NCBI RefSeq assembly: GCF_029784165.1
Contig: NC_073696.1
Coordinates: forward strand, 241,970,892-242,034,891
DNA: 64,000 nt
Source: Wyeomyia smithii
Taxonomy: Eukaryota > Arthropoda > Insecta > Diptera > Culicidae
Direction: 5' to 3'
Shown here: piece after piece, positions 1-10,800 of the stretch
Numbering within the stretch: position 1 is the first letter of the stretch
Layout of the letters: each line of letters opens with the position of its first letter
The notes under the pieces: model-generated
The model's input: only the letters and a program-made list of their open reading frames with translations
What the model was told of the DNA's origin: nothing
The model's database searches: none
Program-made: the position numbers and the translations under genes

Positions 1-50
1 GGGAACCAAATGCTCTGGTAGCAGTTTGACTACCAGGACAATTATAGATT

Positions 51-1752
51 ACTAGCTGACCCGACAAACTTCGTCCCACTTCGTCGATTTCTTGCGATTT
101 GTTTATAAGCTGCAAATGCATGACGAATCGAATATTGGATACGATCAAAATCAAAAGACAAATCGTTTGAAATGATTGGTTTTATCGGATTGACAACATC
201 TTCGCCTTTTGGCTTCCGTACATCGCATCGATTCTCGAAATATCCCACATTGGGTGAAATATCTCATATTGGGTGGTATACGGTCATTTTCAGCTGTTTT
301 CCAGGAACCGAAAGTCGATGCTGGGCCTCTGTGCATCATCACGATTACGGTGATATCCATATTGGGTGGTATTTGGACATTTCAGATTGTTTCCCAGAAA
401 TCTGGAGTCGTCATCTTGGACTCCGATATGGCATGTGAAGTCAGTTCTGGCCTCTGAGCATGATCATGGTTCCGGAATTATTTTCATTGGATGGTATTTG
501 GTCATTTTCGGCTGTTTTCCAGACACCAGAAGTCGCCATTTTAGAATTTAAAATGGTGTCTGAGGTCGATTTGCGGCTTCAGTGCATCATTACGATTCCG
601 GAAATTCCCAGGTTATATTCACTTTCGGCCGTTTCTCAAAAACCTGAAGTTGCTATCTTGGATTTTAAAATTGCATTTGGGGACAAATTCTGGCATTTGA
701 GCGTTATTCTGGTTCCGGAAACCTTCCTATTGGGTTGTAGTCGGTCATGTTCAGCTGATTCCCATAAACCGGAAGTTTCCATCTTGAATTTCAAAATGGC
801 GTCTGGAGTCGATTTTCAGCTCCTGTGCATTATCTCGATCGTTTTAGGCTGTTTTCTGGAAAAACTGGTTGAAATATCTGGTTAAATTGTCTGGGAGAAC
901 TTTCCCCCTTTCAGAATACGGAGAAGTGTCAAAGCACCATAAAATTTTTTGTTCGATTCGCAAAAGAGCCCTTTCATTTAGAAAAGGGAGGGGTGTCGAG
1001 CCACCACGAAAATATTTTTTTGTTCCAAAAAACCTCCACTTGCCATACTTGGTTTTAATTACTTGATTAGTTTTTAAGTGGTGAAAAAATTTGTGTTTCG
1101 TTTGTATGGGAGCCCTCTCTTCGTGTCGAACCACCATGGAAATATTTTTTGGCTTTGAGAAGTTTTACATGCTAAATTAGATTTCATTTACTTGATTAGT
1201 TCTCAAAATGCGCAGAATTTTGTATTTGTATTTTGCATTTGTATGGGACCGAACAACCATGGACGTATTTGTTACGCCGTTGCGCCTGTTTGGTTCTCGA
1301 AATTTGTGTTTAATTTGTATGGGACCCCTTCTTTCTGAAGAGGAATGTGTTCAAATATGTTAAAACTTTTACATGCCAAATTTGGTTCCCTTTACTTGAT
1401 TAGTTCTCGATATGTGCAGAATTTTGTTTATCATTTGTATGGAACCGCTCCCTTACTGAAGAGGGGGGGGGGGTGCCGAACCACTATGGACATATTTGTT
1501 ACGCCTAAAAACAATAACGTGCCAAATTTGGTTGTATCTGCTTGATTGGTTCTCGAGACGTGCAAAATTTGTGTTTCATTTGTATGGGACCCCTCCTTTC
1601 TAGAATAAAGAGGAGTCTCGAAATATCTTAGTTACCTTTCCCGGCCCCCAAAACTCCTATATACAAAATTTCACGCTGATCGGTTCAGTAGTTTCCGAGC
1701 CTATATGGATCAGACAGACAGACAGAGATGCATTTTTATATGTTTAGAAGAT
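51..1752 (+). repeat. Composite interspersed repeat, copy 1
   Basis: Begins with a block reading ctagctgacccgacaaac. About 240-870 carries roughly six diverged monomers of 100-125 bp, each with a core like cattttcggctgttttccag and a following gaag-tcgccat block. About 960-1640 carries monomers of about 140 bp around 'tttgtatgggacc' and 'ggacatatttgttac'. It ends near 1650-1740 with 'gatcggttcagtagtttc' and a cagacagacagac run. A second copy with the same order and orientation lies at about 61654-63205. Short reading frames inside look like by-products of the monomers, not genes. The element class is not recognised; the tail resembles 3' ends of insect non-autonomous retroelements. Confidence 0.6.
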
Positions 1753-1769
1753 AGAAGAAGCCCAATTAC

Positions 1770-2200
1770 CTTTTGTTGAAGGGCTGCCAGCACTCCACAG
1801 ATAATGGCAAAAATTTTAGCTTGAAAGACTGTGCAGTAAGAACCAATGAAAAGGACTGTCCCAACCTTAATTCAATTAATAAACGCCGGCTCCAGCTTTT
1901 CTTTCAAGCAGAGATCCATCCGTATAAATAACAATGTGATCCGAAATTTCTCTTTCTATACGGCCTAATATCCAATCATTACGCACAGGGAAAAAGATAC
2001 TGAAATCACCTAAGTGAAACTCACAGGAAGATTTATATCACTGATGTTCATTTTTAATTAAGTCAATTTGAGAGTCTTTAGATTTTGCTAAAACTTTATT
2101 AAGTCTGCTAGTGCTCTTTGTAAAAGGATCGATAGAAGGGTTTCCAAATTCACAAGATTTATATTTCTCGCCTAATCAGCAGTTTTAAATTACTACAAAA
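1770..2200 (-). pseudogene. LINE fragment with RNase H domain
   Basis: Reading the minus strand gives an RNase H-like segment containing IYTDGSLLERKAGAGVY, followed across a frameshift by an AEIFAI motif. These match the first catalytic Asp and the following Glu region of the RNase H domain found downstream of reverse transcriptase in I/Loa/R1-type non-LTR retrotransposons. The preceding stretch (VRNDWILGRIEREISDH) stays in frame back to about 2100. Stops and frameshifts show it is dead. The exact clade is uncertain. Confidence 0.55.
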
Positions 2201-4727
2201 TGAATAATTTTTTGAAGCGGTGTACGGGCACTTGTAGTGTACTTACGTTTAGTGCTTCTACCAATCCTAACCGGTATTGTTTTGAATCAGTCCAAGCCTC
2301 AAAGTATGGCTCTGTAAAAAGATCTAATCAGTAAAATTTAACGTGTTTTTAACAAATCTAACCAACAATTCTGCCTCGCTCTTGTGCACCTGCGTGTGGG
2401 GATAATTTATCAGCGCTTTTTTTTAAAAAAAAGGAGGTTTGTTTAGGAGCTTAGGTATTTATGATAAATATTAGTAAACTAGTTGGCCCGTAGTAGCTAG
2501 CCACTTTCAAATGCATTTTGGACTATTAAAAGTTAGTATTTCATCTAACATGATGAATTATTTTTTTGAAATATCGAAATGAAGTTCAAGATGTAACTAT
2601 GATACTATCGACAATTCGATGCAGATGGCCAGCGCTGGTTTAAAACTTAATAATTTATCTAAATTGCGATAAGTCCTTCGTTCAGTAGATCATGAAACCG
2701 CGTGGATTGATTGCTTACTCGAAAACGAATCTGCACAGCTGTTTTCTCCAATATCTAAAGACTTTTTCTCCATTCTTTGATTATTTTCGAAAAACTGTTT
2801 TCAAAAAATTTTTTTTTAATTTCATAACTTGAATAATAGTTGATTTTCTCAATTGTTTGATGTTACATATGTTATATTCAAACTAAACTTACAAATAACT
2901 AAATATGAATGTGATTGAAAAAAAAAATTTACAAAAACCATTGCTCACGAAAAAATACTGGATTGCTCAAAAAAATATTCACACATGCAAAAGTTTGTCT
3001 CTGCAATTGGTTATTAACAATAGCAAAGCTTGGAATAACGAAGTACTGTCATTGATGGGTAGTTCAAATCCCTCTCTAACACCCCGATATAACTTCACAC
3101 ATGATAAATGACGCGCATGAAACATCTGTCATCTGCGTTCCATCACAGAAACCTTTTCTAGTGTTGCGTAACAACATAACAATCCTCATCCCATCAACAC
3201 CACCTTCGTCTACTTCTTTGTTTTCGTCTCCTTCTACATAAACAAACAAATATTATTTGATAAGAAATAAAAAAAAGTTGGCTTACTGTAGCGCATTTGC
3301 AGGATAGTAGATAAACCTATGTTTAATTTTAAAAACTTTGGAAATTTCATGTCGATATTCAAAAATATCTTGAATCAAAATAGTAAATGATGTTTAAAAA
3401 TAATGACCAATAGCTTAACCTGATCCCGGCGGAGAGATATCAGTTTTTACCTCAAAAAATGTACTTCAAACTCTTATTACTCGTCAACTATGTACACAAT
3501 TAACACAAACTCAAATCAACACAAATTGAAGATCAATCTGTTCTCTAACCTTACTGAATAATTTCATCGAGAAAATTTTCTAGTATAATTATTGAACTTG
3601 AATCAAAGTTTGAATGTCACCCGTCGGGAATAAGTTTATCTTATACTCTAATTTTTTTTGTAACAGCTAAAATTTTCACGTATCACAAATAAATTATCCC
3701 TTCTCCGTACATCTTGAGTATACCACGAATACTTAAAAAATTAATTTGGGGTACAATATGAGCAGTATGCCTTGTGTAGATTAAATGTCTTTCCTATTTT
3801 TAAAAATATGAAAAAAAAATCATATTGCTCTGTCTTTATTTAAAACTTCTTTTTGTAAATTTTGTTAGAGCTTTGAGAAAGAAAGTTGGATAGATTTCAA
3901 GTGCGGCTGACTTGTCATGCGCCATAAGCTTAACTTGAAACTCGATATGGTGTTTTGCATAAAATAGCTTTGCCGAGTTACACCCGGTTTTCTTCAATTT
4001 TTATAAATACACTTACACTACACACTTAAAAAAATCCAAACTGCTTATTTTCTCGAGCAAAAGGATCATAATCACCATCATGTTCTTGACTTTTTCATAG
4101 TCTATCCTCAATGAATTAAAACAGGTACTGCCTTATTCCATAACTTGACAACCTAATTTTGATGGCAATGCCATGACATTACAGAACTTATTGGACATGT
4201 AACTATAAAGTAACGTTCATAATCAACTGACAGTAGTTTGGGTAACTTTAGATTTCATTTACATGCTTGATATTTTTGATACTATGTCTTTCTTATATCT
4301 TAAAACTGCTTTCTGCTCTTTATTACGTTTTTGGCGGTTTTTGTCGATGCACCTGCATCAGAACCTATAGCCATGTGCTAGTTTAACACGTGTGCCGAAC
4401 ATTAGTTAAGACGCAGTTAGCTTTGATTTCCTTGCACTTTCTGCATACCAGGCGAGAGGAGGTGAGTGGAGGACTAAAAGCAAAGGTAACTTGTAGTCAG
4501 AACAGGAGTGTTCGCGTTGCTACACTAAAAAAAAATAACAAACTTCAGTGAACCTCAGGTTCAGAGTTTGCTTGGGAAAAAGGCAATTTGAGTAACTTTC
4601 GTTTGTCGTGCGCGTGACTGAAAGTCAAGCAAACTATATATATTCCGATAATGAGTTTGTGTGGCCAATCACATCACAAATGGTGGCTTAATTGTTAGGA
4701 TTTGTTTGCTCTAGCAATTAGGACTTA
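2201..4727. other. AT-rich gene-free stretch
   Basis: No convincing exon, RNA gene or recognisable mobile element was seen. The only reading frame of note (2905-3111, plus) has the Lys/Asn/Ile-rich composition expected by chance in AT-rich DNA. It lies downstream of Nf1 exon 6 and may be part of that gene's next intron. Confidence 0.4.
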
Positions 4728-5749
4728 TTTTTTTTTTCTTCATCTATAGTTTATTTGACACAGCACAAATACAATTCAATGTTTAACGGCGCAAATTATA
4801 TCTGGTAGCTTACTTTCCAAAGTATCTTAATAACTAAAAGCAAATTTTTTATCCTCGCTGCCGACTAAGAGCTGAAACTAAATCTAACTTAAAGTTAGAA
4901 TATTTTGCATTAAAAGCACAGGTTTGCTGTTTGATGGTTTCCATTGTCATAGGTAAGCAGCATATTAAATTTGTTCCGCTGCTGGGCCAAGATATTACGG
5001 ACTGGCATTTTGGGTTGTTTCCATCGGGCCTTGAGAGTATCGTGCGGGTCTGATTGCTGTTTCCGGATCCGGGGTCTTAACGTGTTCTTGTCGTTTGGTT
5101 GGATGTAGGCGGAAGGGAATAGGACTGAACTGGGGCGTGGATGGATTTCAGGAAAACGTATATAAGGGACATGTAGGATAGGTTACGGCTCGCCAAGACA
5201 TCACGAACAGGAACAGCCGGCTGCCTACCTTCGGCCTGCAGGGAAGCTATTAATCTAGACCTGGCGTCACGGTGTACAGGGCATGACCAAACAACGTGCT
5301 CTATGTCGTGATAACCTTCACCACAGGCACAGATACCACTCTCCGCGAGCCCAACACGACGGAGATGCGCGTCAAATCTATAGTGATTGGACATAAGCCG
5401 GGACATCACGCAAATGAAATCCCGACCTACATCCAACCCCTTGAACCACGGGTTCGTCGATACCTTGGGGATTATGGAATGTAACCACCTTCCCAGTTCC
5501 CCCTTGGTCCAAGAATTTTGCCAACTGATGATCGTATTCTGACGTACAAATGCGAAACATTCATTAAAGGCAATTGGTCTTTCATAAATATCACCGTTTG
5601 TTGCGCCCACCTTAGCCAAAAAGTCCGCTTTCTCATTACCCGGTATCGAGCAGTGAGAAGGGACCCACGCTAAGGTAATCTGATACGATTTTTCGGATAA
5701 AGCACTCAGATGTTCCCGTATTTTCCCCAGGAAATACGGAGAGTGAATT
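4728..5749 (-). mobile_element. 3' end of an RNase H-bearing LINE (I/Loa-like)
   Basis: On the minus strand, in one frame from about 5745 to the stop at 5077, the end of an RNase H domain (WVPSHCSIPGNEKADFLAK) is followed by a C-terminal tail with a Cys/His cluster, CACGEGYHDIEHVVWSC, typical of LINEs that encode RNase H. A 3' untranslated region of about 340 bases follows and ends in a poly-A run, seen as poly-T on the plus strand at about 4729-4738. The element is 5' truncated next to another LINE, as expected for incomplete target-primed reverse transcription. Confidence 0.7.
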
Positions 5750-6480
5750 AGGAATTATCATTCGTAAGGATTTAAACCTACTTGTCAAAAAAAAGGGAAA
5801 TAAACTTACAACTAACTTAATTGCAAACTAATTGGCTATGAAGATTGTAGCTTATTGTAGCAATTGAGGATTGCAACGGTTTTTGTCGAAAATTGGTAAT
5901 AATTTTATTTGACATAGCTTCTAATGTTTCAACACCAGTGAGTCTATGTGATTCGAGTGTATCAAACCAAGAAGGACCAGGAGGACGCTTCAAAATTATT
6001 TTCAGAATTTTGTTCTGAATCCTTTGAAGCATTTTCTTCCGTGTTAAACAACAACTTGACCAGATCGGTACAGCATAAAGCATTGCTGGTCTAAAAATTT
6101 GTTTGTAAATCAAAAGTTTATTCTTCAAACAAAAGTTAAAATTTCGTATATTTAATGCACTTTGCTTGTATACTCTCAACGTGGTCTATGAAAATAAGTT
6201 TTTTATCGTAAATTAGTCCCAAGTACCTTGTCACCTTGTCAGACCAATTTAAAATAATCCCATTCATCTTGATAACGTGATTATTGTTTGGTTTGAGAAA
6301 AGAAGCTCGAGGCTTAGGAGGTAAAAATTATCATTTCAGTTTTAGAAGGATTGGGCAAAATTTTCCGTCTTTGCAAATAGGAAGAGAAAATATCTAAACT
6401 TTTCTGCAACCGTCATCGCACAAAGTGACTTTGTGCATCCTGAAGGTAAATCAGGAAGATCTAAAGTACAGGGCTGCAAC
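5750..6480 (-). mobile_element. 3' end of a Jockey-clade LINE (Juan-like)
   Basis: The minus strand encodes the C-terminal part of a Jockey-type reverse transcriptase. From 6179 to 5817 there is an open frame with IYKQIFRPAMLYAVPIWSS and RIQNKILKII, followed by a stop. Upstream, after a frameshift near 6178, the frames give WSDKVTRYLGLIYDKKL and then LPNPSKTEMIIFT up to about 6430. The 3' end carries 'ttgacaagtaggttta'; the same sequence recurs at about 59712. It is truncated at the 5' side and inactive. The Juan assignment rests on recalled family similarity. Confidence 0.65.
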
Positions 6481-7224
6481 TTAAGAATGAACCTTATTCC
6501 TGCTCTGACAGGAAAATCTATCAACTTCAGGGTATTCAGTCAGACTCAACGGTTCTGGAACATCTCTGCTACGTTCAATGGCTATGCGGAGATGTAAATG
6601 AAGCATCACTAATCCTTTATTTTCAGAGGTGAGCATAAAAGATTTTACTTTGAGACAACAATGTAAAAAAACTACCGTAAGTACCAAAAAATAGCTGACC
6701 CATTCCTTCGAGTTAATAGCCGTTAGATGACAGATTTTAGTATACATTTTTCCAAGAATAAAAATAACACGAGACAAAAAATCAACCATACCAGTGAACA
6801 GACAAACGGAAACAGAATGGAATTTTAATGATGACGAGGATCAGATTAAAGGAAAGAACCAACCTGCAGAGCGTATTTAGTTCTGTGCGAAAGTTTCCCC
6901 CTTGCGGTGCGTGCGTAGGTAATCGAGTTCCCAGTTCTGGGTTTCCAACCAACCGAATATGGAACGCTGATAGAGTAACAAATGCAGAGTTACAGGAAAA
7001 AGTAGAGTGCAGGGTTTTTTTTTTTTTTTGGAGAAGTACAAGTACCAATTTTTCAGTGTGTGCGTGCGTGAGATAGCGGAAAACGTAGCAAAAAAACGAT
7101 TAGTGATAGATAATGCGGTCAGGTAAGTTGAGAAGAAGAGACTGTAATCTGACAAAATGCTCGAGAGAAACGATTTGGATTGGATTTCTGGTTGCGTTTC
7201 AAGTGCTGCGCACAGTTTCCTTAC
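6481..7224. other. Start of the intron after Nf1 exon 6
   Basis: No gene is recognised. The open frame of exon 6 continues to about 6877 on the minus strand, but past the donor at 7224-7223 it loses similarity to neurofibromin and runs into a poly-T/poly-A tract at about 7016-7030, so it is read as intron. Confidence 0.45.
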
Positions 7225-7854
7225 TTTGATCGATGAAATGTCTTGCAAACAGTCGACGATAAAATTGTTCGCCTCATCGTCATTCTCAATCTCTTCGATA
7301 GACTGCGCTGGGCTAGTACTGTTTGTCGCGCTACTGTTGGCAGTATTGATCGTCAGCGTACTTGTGGTAGTGGCGGAGCTTGTACAAGTAGTATTCAAGT
7401 TAATGGTATTGGTAATAATCATGGTTACTGCGGCACTAGCAGCGTTCGTATTAATGTTGCTATTGTTAGTAGTAGTTATGGTCGCTGTTGTAGCGGAGGG
7501 AGAAGCAGAGGAGATACTAGTACCGGTGTAAATGTGTGCTTGTTTTAGGGCCATCAGTTTGGCAATGTTCGGATTGACCAGCACCATCTGGTGGTTGACT
7601 GGTTCCGACGAGGAGCGACGATTACGGAAGTCGCTTCTGTGGTAGGCTCCACCATGCTGACTACTGCCACCGGAAGTATTTGCGTTGTTGGTGAGAGTGT
7701 TGTTATTGGTGGTAGTATACGCGGAAAGTGTGCTAGTAGTCGTATTGGTATTAGTACAAGCATGTGACACAAACGAGGAATGGCTGATCATTCCCATGTG
7801 TGGATTATGGGTTAGGTCTAAGCTTCGCCAGGATTTTCCTTTGATTGCCGGGTC
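7225..7854 (-). CDS. Nf1: Nf1 coding exon 6, Thr/Asn/Ser-rich
   Basis: 210 codons in phase 0 from acceptor CGTTTAG (AG at 7856-7855). Begins DPAIKGKSWRSLDL, continues through a Thr/Asn/Ser-rich low-complexity region, and includes FRNRRSSSEP, a basophilic kinase-type motif like the human RKVSVSES segment. The chosen end is the donor AAA|GTAAGG at 7224-7223. It places DISSIK directly before where the conserved ALLLTVLATLVKY block should start (human has DPKIQ there). The donor choice is inference; the frame itself stays open past it. Confidence 0.65.
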
Positions 7855-10800
7855 CTAAACGAGGAAACGGAGGGGTTCATACAAAAATGGGTCTCGTAAA
7901 TAACATTATTATTGGAAGACTCATTGCTACTAGATATTTCGGGTTTGCTGGGTTGATTTACCATTTATCGAGAAAAAAAAACGCGACCTAAAATAGTGAG
8001 TTACACTCACTTATTTACAACGGTTTAACAAACGAAGAACTTAAAAGAGTTGTGTCTAAGACGAGGCCGCATGTTTGTGTTCGGTATATCAACCAAGCAG
8101 TTAGAAGGTAAGACATTTTTTCTGTACAGAATATCAATATGGAATGAGATAGGATAACTCACAATAATTAACAAAATGTCCTCGTAAGAGATGTATTTAA
8201 GTAACAGGAAACAACTAACATGTAACGGAATTGATGTGTCTCAACTAACGAAAGACGGACGTGAAGGTGAATGCAACATTATAGAGAAATGTGATAACTG
8301 TGGGAACGAATAGGTGACCATCGTGAGACCAGTTATGAGAATGTAGCGTATTTCCAAAACGGAAAACAAATACTCAACTCTACGGGGTTTCATAAAAAAA
8401 GTTCTCAACTAAATACCCTACACTAAAATTTTCCAACAGCAAAACTCTACACAAGAATGAGTCTTAAAATAAATAAATGAACCATTATTTGAACTCCAAT
8501 CAGAGCTACCGAGGGCTCTGTCAGAGGAACAGTGTTAAGTAAATAGGTAGTGAAATGAAGTTCGTCTTATTGATTCGGTTTGCTGTGCGGCGGGCTGCTT
8601 TCACTACCGTTTGGCTTACCTGATGCGGTTGTACTTTGTGCGATTGTCGGGCATACTGGATGGCCGATTGGTCTAGCATATCCCAGGACTTTTGTCGTCG
8701 AACGTTTTGTCCACCGGCGGCAGTCGCCTGTAGATTGCCGGCTCCACCAGCAGATAGATGATCACCACCACCAGCACCGGGTTCGGAGACGCCACCGGTT
8801 TCAACCGGCCAGCGGGGAAGCGTGTGCTTAACGTGACACCGTGAGCGCACTTCCTCCGACAAACACACCAAGGCTGTGAAATACAAAAATTAGATCATAC
8901 GCTTTGAAGGTAACAGACTAGTAAGCTCGAAAAATATGTCTGTTGAAAACGATTCGATTTTGAAGAAGTTATCAATAATTTTGATTCAGTCAAGGCTAGA
9001 AGAGTAAGAAATAAAACGAAAAAAGAAAAGATCACTCAAAAACAAAAAGCAGTCCTTCTGTCAAATGAATGCGTTGCTATCTTACTCACCCGTTAAATAG
9101 GCCACACTATCCGGTGTCACCTCGAATTTGTCCCGCCGGTGGGGCTTCGCAACAATTCCCAGCAGCATGGTCAGCACGCGAGAGGTACGAGAAACCGTCG
9201 TCGGTGTCGGATGGCGGAAGCCTTTTAGCAGATGACCGACCAGCGCAAAGTGAAAGTTCGACTTGAACGATAGCCCGACGGCATGATCGAGCTGTTTGAA
9301 GTGCCACTCCAGTGGTTCCCGGGTGGCCATCATCACGTCCGCAATATTCTGTTTGTCGAACAGCTGCTGCGAGTTCAGCGTGTGTAGGTTCTGCTCTAGC
9401 AGGGCAAGTCCCGCTGCGTAGAGGGTTGATTCGTCCAGTTGGAGTACACTCACGGCGACCCAGAACAAAGCTTTATGTATGGGAGATTCAGGTCGAAGCA
9501 ACGGCTGCAGCCGAGTCAAGCACATGACTAAAGATTCCAACAGAATAATATCCGTGAAGGATTCCAAAGCTTTCACCAGTATGCGTAGCAACTGTTTCAC
9601 GTCCTGGTCGGTGATGCTTTTCGAGATACAACCAAACACAATCAGAGCTCGTGGTTGTAAAGCAGGATTGTAGCAGAAGGCAAAACTTTTCGCCAACGAT
9701 GTCCAGGTCTGTAGCCAGTCGCAGTCCGGAATGTCTCGCATGCAGGCTTCCATGATTTCAAGCAAGGCATCCGTTATGACTTCCAGCGATGGTAATGCTA
9801 GGCGTTCACGATCAGCAGGTGGAGCTTGAGAGACACGTTCGTTACCCAACCAGCGGTCGTTTGGATGTCGACAGGACGAACGGAAAGCTGTAACAGCAGC
9901 GGATTTAACTTTGCTAATGCCAAACAGCAGATAGAATTTTGGCAGCGAGAATTCGTCCAATGACAGCCGAAGAACTCGTTGAGTTTCCTCAGAAAAGGAC
10001 GGTTTAGTGCAGGTACACAGCGAGTGAATAATGTTGATGACTAGACCGTGGGTCGAGGCGCGCATCGAGAGCGATCCGCTGCAAACTAGGAACGTTACGG
10101 TGTGAAACAGATATGGCAGATGACGGGCAACATCCAAGCAGTTGTTGAAGGACAACATGAGCAGGTAGCGAGCTAGAATTGCAATATCATCCCACATCAT
10201 ATGTTGCTCGAGATACTGCGTGGGCGAATGGCAGGTTTTGTCCATAACACGGCAAAGGCGACCGATAACTTTCTTCGCGACCAGCTGCACGTTTGCGGAT
10301 GCCAGGGCCACGGCAGTGTCCGCCATGATCTCCACTTGCGGCGAGCCCAATCCAGAACTTACCGATTTGTGGATAAAATTGTCCAATACCATGTCGATCA
10401 ATTCCGGAATTTGTCCAATCGAGCCCCAAATCTTCGCCTGTATTGATGGATACATTTCTTTCTGTTCGATCGTCAGATTGATTAACTTCTCCAGGATTAA
10501 AGCCACCTGTTTCTGGCGTTTGCTCTCGTCCGATGGCTTGCAGAATCGCACCAGATTGGCCAACCACGGTGTCATGTACTCCAAGCACAAATGCTTCAAC
10601 TCGATCGTACTTCTTTGGAAACCTTGGATGCACTCCTCCAGGAACTCAAGCGTCAAATGTGGCTCATTGGTGGCCAATGTTTCGCTTACCGATTTAATAA
10701 AGATGGTGTTGTTCGAAGGAATACACAGTCCTTGGGTCTCTAACAGTTGTCCTTCGATTTTAAGATCGAAAGTCGCCGTCAGTGCGCAGAGCTGATTGTA

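Noticed and set aside
240..1700. CRISPR-like regular repeats
   Set aside because: The monomers are diverged, adjacent and without unique spacers, in eukaryotic repeat DNA.
2905..3111. 68-codon frame as a small protein gene
   Set aside because: Composition is as expected of random AT-rich DNA; no signal peptide or promoter.
6877..7224. Continuation of the Nf1 exon 6 frame as a C-terminus
   Set aside because: Past 7224 the sequence loses similarity to neurofibromin and contains a homopolymer tract; a donor fits the conserved border better. Kept as a test in the findings.
7157..7548. Plus-strand frames opposite Nf1 exon 6
   Set aside because: Val/Leu/Ser-rich shadows of the Thr/Asn tract on the coding strand.
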